A stretch of 64,000 nucleotides of DNA from Ignavibacteriales bacterium (GCA_015709675.1 CP054182.1:2521448-2585447); one strand, 5' to 3'; positions 15,840-26,153 are shown, counted from the stretch's first letter. Made by a program: numbers and translations. Notes: generated by a model from the sequence alone, not told the origin.

Positions 15840-18800
15840 TTAAAACTCCTTCTCCGGAATAACCGCCAGTTTGAGGACTTTAGAACCGATGCCGGGCATA
15901 TCAACATGGGCGATATATATACCACCCGCCACTCTTTGCCCCTGCTCATTGGTCAGGTTCCAGTCAAGATACTGGTTATACAGATCATCATGCCGGAGTG
16001 TGGTAACTAATCTTCCAGCCACAGTATATATCCTGATAACCGCCTGCTCCGGCAGACCGGTAAAGCGCATCACTCTGCCCAGCCCCCACTCCGCCCGGTT
16101 GGAGGCAATATACGGGTTCGGATAAACACTAATCTCTCCGGTTTTCTGCTGTGCCGTGGTCTTATCACTAAAGTCAGCAGCTTTCAGCTCAATGGTAAAC
16201 TGATCTCCCTCCATCAGTTGTTTATAGGTATCTATCCTGATAACCGTACCCTCCGGAGGAAGACTGCCTCTTAGGGTAATCTCACCAAAGAGAATATCAC
16301 TTTTGCTAAGCACCCCTGAGGAAGAAGCCAATGGCTCAGCATAGATGCCATCGGGTTCAAGAAAACAGTAGAACCTCTCCCAGTCCTTAGTGCTGTTGCG
16401 CTGAGTCCAGAGAGTATCTCTCGGGGTAATGTTATCATAAATCTTAATCTTCAGCCGTTTCCCCCTGGTAACATCCCACACCTCAAAGGGGACTCTGCCT
16501 TTTGCCAGGGGGTCATTGCTCAGCAGAAACTCCAGCCCGCCAGAGTAACCGGAAGAATAATACTGACTACCCTGAGCGGTGAAACGAATCTCATAGTCAC
16601 TCTTGCCAATGTTGTTATACAAATCAATCAACTGGATATTATTACTGCGCAGCTCCCACCCACCCAAAGCAGCAGCCCCGGTGTTCACAATGGAATCTCT
16701 CTGCCCTGAGGGGGAAAGAGAGTAAATCTGAGAGATACCAAAAGGTCTCTGCTCAGGAGGGAGGCGGTTCATCTGTGTTCTGTCAGGGTCATTAACCAGA
16801 ACCATCCACCCCTGCTGAATGGATTTCTTAAGAGTGTCAGCAGAAAAATCAGCAGAGGAGCTTAGCACCAGTTCATTGGTAGTGGTGTTGGTAACAGAGT
16901 AATAGACAGAGTCCTTAGGGTTACCGGAGAAGGTGATATGGTAAATGCCGTCCTTAACGCTTGCCGGGTCAATAATTTTGAAAGAAACCTGGGCATTGTT
17001 TGAAGAACCCAGAGTCTGCACTGCCTGGAGAGATTCTCCCTGAGAGTAAGGAGATGAAAAATCAATCTTCTTTCTTCCTGGAAAGACGGTATATACCTTA
17101 ACCGGGCTTTCGGTAAAGGAGGGGGAGGAGAAGGGGTTATGAGAATAAGCAGTAACCCCGAAGTAATAGGGGAGCCCGGGGATGAGGTTACCGCCTGAGA
17201 AGATATCCTTAGTGACAGAGGTATATCTTCTGATACCGTTATCCTTACCGATAATAACAGGAGCTTTAACGGCCAGACCGTTGGCGATAATGTTATCTTC
17301 AATAACGGTAACCCCGTTAACCAGATCAAACAGGGCAATTTCTCTTGGTTCAGAGCCGAGTGAGTCAGCAAACTGCCAGACGCGGTAACCTTCGAATGAG
17401 TAGGTAGTATCGTTCAGGTTCTGCCCGGTAATCATAAAATCCTCAATATCATAACTCTCAGCGGAGTCATTCCACCAGAGAGTAACTTTTCCTTCTTCTT
17501 CATAAATTTTAACCTCCGGAGAAGCAGGAGCAGGGGGAGTGAGGAAGTTATTTTCGTAGGCACGTTTAAGGAGTTTAGCTCTTTGCCGTAACAACTCAAG
17601 ACTATTCATATTATCAGTACCCTGTGCAGCAATAACCGCAAGAACAATATGAATGGTATCTGAAGGGTTGAAGGTTACGGGACCGAGGGAGTATCTAAAA
17701 GTTGAACCGATTGACCAATTTTCAATTCCTTGAGCTATACCTTGTTTGGCAAGCCATCCTTCATTTAGTTCTGGGTATCCAGTAAAAAGATGGCGTGTTT
17801 TTTTGCCAGTTATTGGATTTATAATAGGAGAACCGTTATCAAACAATCCTCTGGACATATTATAGTATTGCGTGGCAGGTTTGATACCATAAAATGAAAA
17901 ATAATTTGTGTCATATACAAGCGGCATAGTAAAAGAATATAGCCCTAATTCAGTACTCGCATCCGAATTTATTTTAGAAGAGAGCACTAATAGCCCCCCC
18001 GCCGGTGGAGGAGTGCCGTAAAGATAGTGACGATTAGTTTTATTATAACCATACATAAGGTTCAGCAGAGTATCAACGCCGCAAAAGGGTTTGTTTATTG
18101 AATCATCTCTTGAATAAGTTAAAAAATGACCGGCTGATAATATAAAGCAAGAATCCAGAGGAGAAGAATCTTTATTAATATATTTTAAATCAATAATTGC
18201 TACATTATTCAGAAAATTAGAACGGTTAAAAGCATATACAAGTGTGTGCTGCTCAATTTTTAACGAAGCATCACCATAAAACAAATCGGGGAAAGGGAAA
18301 AAGGTTGAATCTGCAAAATTAGAAACATGCCAAAGTTGTTCATCACCATAATATTTTGGAAGGTCCAGGTTTCTTGTAAAAACTCCGTCATTATTCCTGT
18401 CCTCCCATGGGGCTCCAAATTCAACTGGCCACTCATTATAGTCAAGTTCAAATTGATCACGGATGGTTCCAAAAGGAAATTTTTCCCAGTTTTTTCTGAC
18501 TTTATATATTCTGAATCTTGTGTCATCTGGCTTTTCACTAATAAGTTCAACCGGACCTGGTTTAAGAAATTTTCTTAATGCATATCGTGGCATAACAAAA
18601 TTATTGTTGAGATTCCCAACCCACATCGTAGCATGATATCCGCTGAATAATTTATTTGCATATTCACCAGAGGGCCAAAACAACCCACCTCTATCTCCAT
18701 AGTTTTTATCTGGTGCAAGAAACTGATTACCATCATTGCTTATCCATAGCTTGAACTGATTGATGCTGAGATAATTGAAGTGGTGACCATAAGAATTATA

Positions 18801-18875
18801 TTCACCGCCCGGCTGTGATAGCAAGGCGGTGTTAAAGAATGTTAAAAGAAAAATTGCCTTAAGAGGTTTCAACAT
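15840..18875 (-). CDS. cassette T9SS protein 1 (~1000 aa; variable N-terminus, constant C-terminus)
   Basis: A 1011-aa protein with a signal peptide (MLKPLKAIFLLTFFNTALLS). Residues about 25-390 form a divergent N-terminal domain (GHHFNYLSINQFKLWISN; DYNEWPVEFGAPWEDRNNDG, with a Ca-binding-like DRNNDG loop). From about residue 392 (SLGPVTFNPSDTIHIVLA) the sequence is nearly identical to the three paralogues. That constant part includes a fibronectin-like segment (YEEEGKVTLWWNDS) and ends in a T9SS sorting domain (ISVYPNPYIASNR... GGIYIAHVDMPGIGSKVLKLAV). It should be exported to the cell surface. Preceded at 3 bp by an 8-Cys peptide gene. Function unknown; closest in domain layout to the 41301 protein. 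Confidence 0.85.
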   Translation of the reverse strand: MLKPLKAIFLLTFFNTALLSQPGGEYNSYGHHFNYLSINQFKLWISNDGNQFLAPDKNYGDRGGLFWPSGEYANKLFSGYHATMWVGNLNNNFVMPRYALRKFLKPGPVELISEKPDDTRFRIYKVRKNWEKFPFGTIRDQFELDYNEWPVEFGAPWEDRNNDGVFTRNLDLPKYYGDEQLWHVSNFADSTFFPFPDLFYGDASLKIEQHTLVYAFNRSNFLNNVAIIDLKYINKDSSPLDSCFILSAGHFLTYSRDDSINKPFCGVDTLLNLMYGYNKTNRHYLYGTPPPAGGLLVLSSKINSDASTELGLYSFTMPLVYDTNYFSFYGIKPATQYYNMSRGLFDNGSPIINPITGKKTRHLFTGYPELNEGWLAKQGIAQGIENWSIGSTFRYSLGPVTFNPSDTIHIVLAVIAAQGTDNMNSLELLRQRAKLLKRAYENNFLTPPAPASPEVKIYEEEGKVTLWWNDSAESYDIEDFMITGQNLNDTTYSFEGYRVWQFADSLGSEPREIALFDLVNGVTVIEDNIIANGLAVKAPVIIGKDNGIRRYTSVTKDIFSGGNLIPGLPYYFGVTAYSHNPFSSPSFTESPVKVYTVFPGRKKIDFSSPYSQGESLQAVQTLGSSNNAQVSFKIIDPASVKDGIYHITFSGNPKDSVYYSVTNTTTNELVLSSSADFSADTLKKSIQQGWMVLVNDPDRTQMNRLPPEQRPFGISQIYSLSPSGQRDSIVNTGAAALGGWELRSNNIQLIDLYNNIGKSDYEIRFTAQGSQYYSSGYSGGLEFLLSNDPLAKGRVPFEVWDVTRGKRLKIKIYDNITPRDTLWTQRNSTKDWERFYCFLEPDGIYAEPLASSSGVLSKSDILFGEITLRGSLPPEGTVIRIDTYKQLMEGDQFTIELKAADFSDKTTAQQKTGEISVYPNPYIASNRAEWGLGRVMRFTGLPEQAVIRIYTVAGRLVTTLRHDDLYNQYLDWNLTNEQGQRVAGGIYIAHVDMPGIGSKVLKLAVIPEKEF

Positions 18876-18878
18876 AAA

Positions 18879-19139
18879 TTACCAACAATACAGATCAAGA
18901 CAATTATTGTACTGTGGACATTTTTCTCTTGAAGTTAATCTACAACATCCTTCTGATTGATCACCTTCAAGATCCCAGCACCTGAATTCAGTTGCCTGAA
19001 AGCATTCCTGGTATGTATCCGGGCAATGACTTGCCAGCAACACTTTATCTTCTCTGAGATAGCTGATTGTGGTAACTGAGCTGAAGATTGCAAGAGCAAT
19101 TACAGCACCAATTATCAGGTTGAACAATTTGTTTTTCAT
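18879..19139 (-). CDS. 8-cysteine 'CW-end' peptide 1
   Basis: An 86-aa precursor. The first ~36 residues are nearly invariant in four paralogues: MKNKLFNLIIGAVIALAIF is a membrane or signal helix, followed by SSVTTISYLREDKVLLA. The remainder varies except for eight cysteines: CPxTYxxC, a C before W/F, a CC pair, then three single cysteines, the last in the C-terminal CW. That suggests four disulfides in a small extracytoplasmic peptide. The layout recalls Bacteroidota NVEALA-type small Cys-rich peptides, but I see no NVEALA motif. RBS AAGGAGACC precedes the ATG. It lies 3 bp before its T9SS protein gene. Confidence 0.8.
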   Translation of the reverse strand: MKNKLFNLIIGAVIALAIFSSVTTISYLREDKVLLASHCPDTYQECFQATEFRCWDLEGDQSEGCCRLTSREKCPQYNNCLDLYCW

Positions 19140-19171
19140 AGTGGTCTCCTTCTTGTTAGTTTATGGTTATT

Positions 19172-19191
19172 CCCGGTATTGTGATACCGGG
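19172..19191 (-). terminator. hairpin between cassette T9SS gene 2 and peptide 1
   Basis: CCCGGTAT/ATACCGGG stem with a TGTG loop. There is no strong T run, so it may attenuate transcription or stabilise mRNA ends rather than terminate. An almost identical hairpin sits at the matching place in the other block (26447-26466). Confidence 0.55.
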
Positions 19192-19220
19192 TTAAGTCAT
19201 CTTCTCTATGAACGGACAAA

Positions 19221-22200
19221 TTAAAACTCCTTCTCCGGAATAACCGCCAGTTTGAGGACTTTAGAGCCGATACCGGGCATATCAACATGGGCGATATATA
19301 TACCACCAGCCACTCTCTGCCCCTGCTCATTGGTCAGGTTCCAGTCAAGATACTGGTTATACAGATCATCATGCCGGAGTGTGGTAACTAATCTTCCAGC
19401 CACCGTATATATCCTGATAACCGCCTGCTCCGGCAGACCGGTAAAGCGCATCACTCTGCCCAGCCCCCACTCTGCCCTGTTGGAGGCGATATACGGGTTC
19501 GGATAAACACTAATCTCTCCGGTTTTCTGCTGTGCCGTGGTTTTATCACTAAACTCAGCAGCTTTGAGCTCAATGGTAAACTGATCTCCCTCCATCAGTT
19601 GTTTATAGGTATCTATCCTGATAACCGTACCCTCCGGAGGAAGACTGCCTCTGAGGGTAATCTCACCAAAGAGAATATCACTCTTGCTAAGCACCCCTGA
19701 GGAAGAGGGCAACGGCTCAGCATAGATGCCATCGGGTTCAAGAAAACAGTAGAACCTCTCCCAGTCCTTAGTGCTGTTGCGCTGAGTCCAGAGAGTATCT
19801 CTCGGGGTAATGTTATCATAAATCTTAATCTTCAGCCGTTTCCCTCTGGTAACATCCCACACCTCAAAGGGAACTCTGCCTTTTGCCAGGGGGTCATTGC
19901 TCAGCAGAAACTCAAGCCCGCCTGAATAACCGGAAGAATAATACTGACTCCCCTGAGCTGTGAAACGAATCTCGTAGTCACTCTTGCCAATGTTGTTATA
20001 CAGATCAATCATCTGGATATTATTCGACCTGATTTCCCATCCGGTTCCTGCCGAACCTGCACCGGTATTAACCACAGAATCTCTCTGCCCTGAGGGGAAA
20101 GAGAGTAAATCCGAGAGATACCAAAAGGTCTCTGCTCAGGAGGGAGCCGGTTCATCTGTGTTCTGTCAGGGTCATTAACCAGAACCATCCACCCCTGCTG
20201 AATGGATTTCTTAAGCGTGTCAGCAGAAAAATCAACAGAGGAACTGAGCACCAGTTCATTGGTGGTGGTGTTGGTAACTGAGTAATAGACAGAATCCTTA
20301 GGGTTACCTGAGAAGGTGATATGGTAAATGCCGTCCTTAACGCTTGCCGGGTCAATAATTTTGAAAGAAACCTGGGCATTGTTTGAAGAACCCAGAGTCT
20401 GCACTGCCTGGAGAGATTCTCCCTGAGAGTAAGGAGAGGAGAAATCAATCTTCTTTCTTCCGGGAAAGACGGTATATACCTTAACCGGGCTTTCGGTAAA
20501 GGAGGGGGAGGAGAAGGGGTTATGAGAATAAGCAGTAACCCCGAAGTAATAGGGGAGCCCCGGAATCAGGTTACTGCCGGAGAAGATATCCTTAGTGATG
20601 GAGATATATCTTCTGATACCGTTATCCTTACCGATAATAACAGGAGCTTTAACGGCCAGACCATTGGCGATAATGTTATCTTCAATAACGGTAACCCCGT
20701 TTACCAGATCAAACAGGGCAATTTCTCTTGGGTCAGAGCCGAGTGAGTCAGCAAACTGCCAGATGCGGTAACCTTCGAATGAGTAGGTAGTATCGTTCAG
20801 GTTCTGCCCGGTAATCATAAAATCCTCAATATCATAACTCTCAGCGGAGTCATTCCACCAGAGAGTAACTTTACCTTCTTCTTCATAAATTTTAACCTCC
20901 GGAGAAGGAGGAGCAGGGGGAGTGAGGAAGTTATTTTCGTAGGCGCGCTTAATTAAATCAGCTTTTTTACGAAGTACTTCAATGCTGTTTATATTATCAG
21001 TCCCTTGTGCGGCAAGTTCACATAGAACTATATCAAGTGTATCCATATCTGCCATATAAAGGGGACCAAAGGAAAAGTACATAACAAAGGATGGACCTGA
21101 AATTCCCGCAGGAAGGGGTGTTCCTTCATTCCAACCATTGCCTGTAACCGGATCTCCGGTAAAAAAATGTTTTGTATCATTACCGGTAACCGGATTATAG
21201 AATTTTGAACCATCCGGCGCCAAACCAGTATATCTGTTCATCAGAATTTTTCTTGGGTCAAGATTCCTGATTGGGAAATAAGCAGTGTCAAAATCAAATT
21301 TTGGTCTGAATGAATAGATTTCTGAATTTTTGTAGTCGGGTATTTTCCCTGTGGTTGTCAGTGCGGAATGACCAGGAGAGTACTTCTTAGGTGATACAAG
21401 AACCAGAGTACCGTATGCAGGGGGTATATCAAAATGAAATACACTTGAACGGATGTTATAAGATATAAGCATCTGTCGGAGAGAATCGAATGATTTGTAT
21501 TCCCCGACTACTCCTCCGCCAATCTGATGATGAATTCCGATAAAAAAAGAATCGAGCGCAGTCCCGGATTTATTTATGAAACGATATTCCCTGAAAATAG
21601 CATCTGCCAGAATATTGCTTCTGTTAAAACCATACCCTGACATTTGCACTTCCAGTTTAACACCTTCGTCCCAATGGTTATTGGCGGGTATCAGTGGATA
21701 AAAACTGGTGTCTGCTGTATTTCCGGAAAACCAAAGCATTTGGTCCCCTTTGATTTTTGGTTTGTCTATACCTTGTGTATATATTCCATTACCGTCAGTA
21801 TCCTCCCAGGGAGCACCTTTATTTACCGGCCACTCATTGTAATCAAGTTCATAATAGTTTCTTAGCTCACCAATAGGCATTGTTTCCCAACCCCGCTGCA
21901 GCTTAAAAACTCTGACCGAGGGATTGTTTCTGTCTTCTGAGGTTCCATTTGAGGTTATAACCCCTGGTGATAGATAAATTCCTGAACTAAAACGATTTAC
22001 GATAAGTTCGTCATTCATTTTACCAAAAAAGGTAAAACCTGATGGACCACCATAGTCCTTAAATGCATATCTTCCGCCTGGCCAAAACAGACCATATTGA
22101 TTTGTTGGATTGTAATAAAAATGAGTACCTGAAGTTGAAAACCATGCAAGGTAATTATTGATATCAAGTTTGTGATAGTATTGTCCATTATCATCCTTGA

Positions 22201-22294
22201 TAGTCTGTGTTAAAAGAACTTCAGAACCAGCAGATAAAATAAAAAGTATTAGTATAAGGGAGCTTTTAGCTCCCTTATAATTAATTTTCGTCAT
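19221..22294 (-). pseudogene. cassette T9SS protein 2, interrupted by a 1-nt frameshift
   Basis: The reading frame starting at 22294 runs 761 codons and ends out of frame at 20009. The rest of the constant region, including the T9SS sorting domain, continues in another frame to 19221. The break is in a homopolymer: CCCTGAGGGGAAAGAG (plus strand, G4 at 20094-20097), where gene 1 has CCCTGAGGGGGAAAGAG and genes 3 and 4 have CCCTGAAGGGGAAAGAG. The N-terminal ~450 residues are the most divergent of the four (signal, then QYYHKLDINNYLAWFSTSG; GAPWEDTDGNGIYT), and the constant part starts later, at about KRAYENNFLTPP. It is a pseudogene, a phase-variable gene or a sequencing error; as read, the product lacks its export signal. 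Confidence 0.85.
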
Positions 22295-22297
22295 TTG

Positions 22298-22582
22298 CTA
22301 CCAGCAGTAAAGAGTTAAACAATTGGAATATAGTCCGTCACATGTTGTAGGTTGCTGGGGTGTTCCGACATTTTTACGAACGCAACAGTCATTCTCGAGT
22401 TTCCAGCAGCCATCTTCAGTTTCTAAATATATTATTTCCTGACAGGCCTGATAAGTTTCAGGGCAGTTGCCCGTCGCCAGCAACACCTTATCTTCTCTGA
22501 GATAGTTGATTGTGGTAACTGAGCTGAAAATTGCGAGGGCAATAACAGCACCAATTATCAGGTTGAAAAGAAAGTTTTTCAT
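22298..22582 (-). CDS. 8-cysteine 'CW-end' peptide 2
   Basis: A 94-aa precursor from the ATG at 22582 (AAAGGAG 9 nt upstream); upstream in-frame codons overlap the MauE-like gene and are not used. The leader is MKNFLFNLIIGAVIALAIF followed by SSVTTINYLREDKVLLA. The core has the same eight cysteines with longer spacing (CPETYQAC, DGCW, NDCC, TTCDGLYSNCLTLYCW). It lies between the MauE/DoxX-like gene (19 bp) and the T9SS protein (3 bp). Confidence 0.8.
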   Translation of the reverse strand: MKNFLFNLIIGAVIALAIFSSVTTINYLREDKVLLATGNCPETYQACQEIIYLETEDGCWKLENDCCVRKNVGTPQQPTTCDGLYSNCLTLYCW

Positions 22583-22601
22583 AAGGAAGTCTCCTTTATT
22601 A

Positions 22602-22958
22602 TTAGGCAATTTTTTTCCGTAATAATTTAATGGTGGGATAATTAGAAAAAAAAATAGCGTTGGCTGCGAGGAACAGAACAAAAAGGGATAATGCGGAGAT
22701 TACAGAAATAAACTCAGTCGGTTTAAAAATCAGCAACAGACCGATAATAGACTCTGATGTGATAACCAGAAAACTAATTTCAGAGATAAAACCAGCACCG
22801 AAATGAATCGAAGTTGTCAGCCCGATCAGGACAGACGCCAATTCATCTGGTGAATATAATTTGAGAAAAGCAGTACCCAGCAATATCAACCCGAGGAACC
22901 TCAAAACAAGGGGTTCTGATTTTCTAAAAAACTTGTTCATAGAAGCCGTAATGGTCAT
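22602..22958 (-). CDS. MauE/DoxX-like four-helix membrane protein B
   Basis: A 118-aa inner-membrane protein with about four hydrophobic helices (LRFLGLILLGTAFLKLYSP; VLIGLTTSIHFGAGFI; ISFLVITSESIIGLLLIF; VISALSLFVLFLAANAIFF). The RFLG...FLKLYSP start and the conserved Glu of the SESIIGL helix fit the MauE/DoxX redox-associated family. MauE is needed for disulfide maturation of the small methylamine dehydrogenase subunit, so a role in maturing the Cys-rich peptides is attractive, but this protein contains no cysteine and that role is inferred. A 116-bp internal stretch (22660-22775) is identical to paralogue A (29887-30002). A strong sigma70-like promoter lies 42 bp upstream. Confidence 0.7.
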   Translation of the reverse strand: MTITASMNKFFRKSEPLVLRFLGLILLGTAFLKLYSPDELASVLIGLTTSIHFGAGFISEISFLVITSESIIGLLLIFKPTEFISVISALSLFVLFLAANAIFFSNYPTIKLLRKKIA

Positions 22959-22999
22959 TCTTCCTCCAGATTTACCAAAATTTAATAGATTCAGGGAAA

Positions 23000-23028
23000 A
23001 GTTTAGTCAAAAGATAACACTTTGTCAA
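23000..23028 (-). promoter_or_regulatory. near-consensus sigma70 promoter of cassette block 2
   Basis: On the minus strand TTGACA, 17 nt, TAAACT, ending 42 nt before the start codon of the MauE-like gene B, in the 156-bp gap after T9SS gene 3. The -35 is perfect and the spacing ideal. It would let the second block be transcribed independently of the first. Confidence 0.65.
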
Positions 23029-23114
23029 GGAAAATCTTTCGGACCAGGCAAATTGTATTCTCCACCTTAATTTTTCTTGATGCACCGCTGAATAATGAAA
23101 AACCATGGAAATTC

Positions 23115-26100
23115 TTAAAACTCCTTCTCCGGAATAACCGCCAGTTTGAGGACTTTAGAGCCGATGCCGGGCATATCAACATGGGCTATATATATACCTC
23201 CCGCTACTCTTTGCCCCAGTTCATTTGTCAGGTTCCAGTCAAGATGCTGGTTATACAGATCATCATGCCGGAGTGTGGTAACTAATCTACCTGCTACCGT
23301 ATATATCCTGATAACCGCCTGCTCCGGCAGTCCGGTAAAGCGCATCACTCTGCCCAGCCCCCACTCTGCCCTGTTGGAGGCGATATACGGGTTCGGATAA
23401 ACACTAATCTCTCCGGTTTTCTGCTGTGCCGTGGTCTTATCACTAAACTCAGCAGCTTTCAGCTCAATGGTAAACTGATCTCCCTCCATCAGTTGTTTAT
23501 AGGTATCTATCCTGATAACTGTACCCTCCGGAGGAAGACTGCCTCTTAGGGTAATCTCACCAAAGAGAATATCACTTTTACTGAGCACCCCGGAAGAAGA
23601 GGGCAATGGCTCAGCATAGATGCCATCGGGTTCAAGAAAACAGTAGAACCTCTCCCAGTCCTTAGTGCTGTTGCGCTGAGTCCAGAGAGTATCTCTCGGG
23701 GTAATGTTATCGTAAATCTTAATCTTCAGCCGTTTCCCCCTGGTAACATCCCACACCTCAAAGGGGACTCTGCCTTTTGCCAGGGGGTCATTGCTCAGCA
23801 GAAACTCCAGCCCGCCAGAGTAACCGGAAGAATAATACTGACTACCCTGAGCTGTGAAACGAATCTCGTAGTCACTCTTGCCAATGTTGTTATACAGATC
23901 AATCATCTGGATATTATTACTACGCAGCTCCCACCCACCCAGAGCAGCAACCCCGGTGTTCACAATGGAATCTCTCTGCCCTGAAGGGGAAAGAGAGTAA
24001 ATCTGAGAGATACCAAAGGGTCTCTGCTCAGGAGGGAGGCGGTTCATCTGTGTTCTGTCAGGGTCATTAACCAGAACCATCCACCCCTGCTGAATGGATT
24101 TCTTAAGCGTGTCAGCAGAAAAATCAACAGAGGAGCTGAGTACCAGTTCATTGGTGGTAGTGTTCGTAACTGAGTAATAGACAGAATCCTTAGGGTTACC
24201 GGAGAAGGTGATATGGTAGATGCCGTCCTTAACGCTTGCCGGGTCAATAATTTTGAAAGAAACCTGGGCATTGTTTGAAGAACCCAGAGTCTGCACTGCC
24301 TGGAGCGATTCCCCCTGAGCGTAGGGGGAAGAGTAATCAATCTTCTTTCTTCCGGGAAAGACGGTATATACCTTAACCGGGCTTTCGGTAAAGGAGGGGG
24401 AGGAGAAGGGGTTATGAGAATAAGCAGTAACCCCGAAGTAATAGGGGAGCCCCGGAATCAGGTTACTGCCGGAGAAGATATCCTTAGTGATGGAGATATA
24501 TCTTCTGATACCGTTATCCTTACCGATAATAACAGGAGCTTTAACGGCCAGACCATTGGCGATAATGTTATCTTCAATAACGGTAACCCCGTTTACCAGA
24601 TCAAACAGGGCAATTTCTCTTGGGTCAGAGCCGAGTGAGTCAGCAAACTGCCAGATGCGGTAACCTTCGAATGAGTAGGTAGTATCGTTCAGGTTCTGCC
24701 CGGTAATCATAAAATCCTCAATATCATAACTTTCAGCGGAGTCATTCCACCAGAGAGTAACTTTACCTTCTTCTTCATAAATTTTAACCTCCGGAGAAGG
24801 AGGAGCAGGGGGAGTGAGGAAGTTATTTTCGTAAGCGCGTTTCAGGAGTTTAGCTCTTTGCCGTAACAACTCAAGACTATTCATATTGTCAGTGCCCTGA
24901 GCAGCAATAACCGCAAGAACAATATGTATGGTATCTGAAGGGTTAAAGGATACGGGACCGAGGGAGGTTCTGTATGCGGAGGTAATACTTGAATTGAATA
25001 TTCCTTGCGCTACTCCCTGTTGAGCAATCCATCCGGATCGTGTTACAGGATCTCCTGTAAAAAGATAGCGTGATTTTTCGCCAGTTATTGGATTGATAAT
25101 AGGAGACCCGTTATCAAACAAACCCCTGGAAAAATTATAGAATTGTTTTACGGCTGAGACACCTGCAAAAGAAAAATAATTAGTGTCATACCAAAGCGGA
25201 GCTGTGAATGAATAAATGTCAAAATATTCTCTTTGATTATTGTTAATTGATGTGGAAAGGAACAGATGACCGCTTGCAGGCGGGGGCGAACCATAAAAAA
25301 AGTTGTTATTGGTTTTATTATATCCATAAACCAGATTATTGAGAGTATCTATTCCTGCAAAAGGTCGATTTGATGAATCTCGGTCACTAAAAGGGACATT
25401 ATTTCCATAGAATAAAATGAAAGTTGAATCTGTGGAATAAATATCTTTATTTATAAACTTTAAGTCTATTATCACCACATCCTGTAAAAAATTTGATCGG
25501 TTAAAACCATAGATCAGGGTTTGCTGTTCAATCTTCAGGTATGCATCACCAAAGAATAATCCGGCATAAGGAATAAAATTTGTATCTCCAAAATTTGAAA
25601 CAAACCATAATTGTTCATCACCTAGAAATTTTGGATTGTCCAAATTTCTTGTAAAAACTCCGTCATTATTCCTGTCCTCCCATGGGGCTCCAAATTCAAC
25701 GGGCCATTCATTATAGTCAAGTTCAAAATTATCTCGAATCGTACCATAAGTAATGTTTTCCCAATTTTTCCGGATTTTGTATACTCTGAATCTGGGGTCG
25801 GTAGCATTTTCATTAATTAATTCGATTGGGCCGGGTTTCAAAAATTTTGACCAGGAATAACGGGGCATCAAAAACTTGTCCTGTCTATTTGCAACCCATA
25901 TTGTGCTTAACTGTGCACTTAATGGTTTATGTGCATTTTCTCCGGCTGGCCAGAATATTCCACTCCTGCCAGTAAAATAATCATCTGGTGCAGCGAATAT
26001 AAGACCTGAATTACTGCACCAGATTTTGAATTGGTTAATGCTTATATAATTATAATGATGACCATAATTATTATAAACTCCGCCCGGTTGTGCAAACTGG

Positions 26101-26147
26101 GCGGTGCTTAAAAAAAGCAATAATGCAATGAGTTTTATAATGACCAC
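23115..26147 (-). CDS. cassette T9SS protein 3 (~1000 aa)
   Basis: A 1010-aa protein with a signal peptide (MVIIKLIALLLFLSTAQFA). Its N-terminal domain is closest to that of protein 1 (GHHYNYISINQFKIWCSN; GAPWEDRNNDGVFTRNLD nearly identical) but diverges elsewhere. From about residue 392 it carries the common constant region ending in the T9SS sorting domain. It has private changes in the constant region (YNQHLDWNLTNELGQR where the others have YLDWNLTNEQ). Preceded by 8-Cys peptide 3 with a 6-bp gap. Predicted surface protein of unknown function. Confidence 0.85.
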   Translation of the reverse strand: MVIIKLIALLLFLSTAQFAQPGGVYNNYGHHYNYISINQFKIWCSNSGLIFAAPDDYFTGRSGIFWPAGENAHKPLSAQLSTIWVANRQDKFLMPRYSWSKFLKPGPIELINENATDPRFRVYKIRKNWENITYGTIRDNFELDYNEWPVEFGAPWEDRNNDGVFTRNLDNPKFLGDEQLWFVSNFGDTNFIPYAGLFFGDAYLKIEQQTLIYGFNRSNFLQDVVIIDLKFINKDIYSTDSTFILFYGNNVPFSDRDSSNRPFAGIDTLNNLVYGYNKTNNNFFYGSPPPASGHLFLSTSINNNQREYFDIYSFTAPLWYDTNYFSFAGVSAVKQFYNFSRGLFDNGSPIINPITGEKSRYLFTGDPVTRSGWIAQQGVAQGIFNSSITSAYRTSLGPVSFNPSDTIHIVLAVIAAQGTDNMNSLELLRQRAKLLKRAYENNFLTPPAPPSPEVKIYEEEGKVTLWWNDSAESYDIEDFMITGQNLNDTTYSFEGYRIWQFADSLGSDPREIALFDLVNGVTVIEDNIIANGLAVKAPVIIGKDNGIRRYISITKDIFSGSNLIPGLPYYFGVTAYSHNPFSSPSFTESPVKVYTVFPGRKKIDYSSPYAQGESLQAVQTLGSSNNAQVSFKIIDPASVKDGIYHITFSGNPKDSVYYSVTNTTTNELVLSSSVDFSADTLKKSIQQGWMVLVNDPDRTQMNRLPPEQRPFGISQIYSLSPSGQRDSIVNTGVAALGGWELRSNNIQMIDLYNNIGKSDYEIRFTAQGSQYYSSGYSGGLEFLLSNDPLAKGRVPFEVWDVTRGKRLKIKIYDNITPRDTLWTQRNSTKDWERFYCFLEPDGIYAEPLPSSSGVLSKSDILFGEITLRGSLPPEGTVIRIDTYKQLMEGDQFTIELKAAEFSDKTTAQQKTGEISVYPNPYIASNRAEWGLGRVMRFTGLPEQAVIRIYTVAGRLVTTLRHDDLYNQHLDWNLTNELGQRVAGGIYIAHVDMPGIGSKVLKLAVIPEKEF

Positions 26148-26153
26148 TAAAAA

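Larger units (their letters stand above)
15840..22958 (-). repeat. cassette block 2 (tandem duplicate of block 1)
   Basis: About 7.12 kb containing, in transcription order, MauE-like B, peptide 2, T9SS protein 2 (frameshifted), peptide 1 and T9SS protein 1. Followed 47 bp later by a PorV-like gene that has no counterpart after block 1. Confidence 0.85.

Noticed and set aside
16862-17371. Alternative frames (also near 20152, 24044 and 27428) recurring inside the four constant regions
   Set aside because: The same out-of-frame shadow appears in each paralogue only because the underlying DNA is duplicated. Composition is Leu/Pro/Ser-rich nonsense.
19221-20075. The 284-codon frame as a separate gene
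   Set aside because: It is the in-frame continuation of the constant region of T9SS protein 2 after a 1-nt deletion. It has no signal peptide or RBS of its own.
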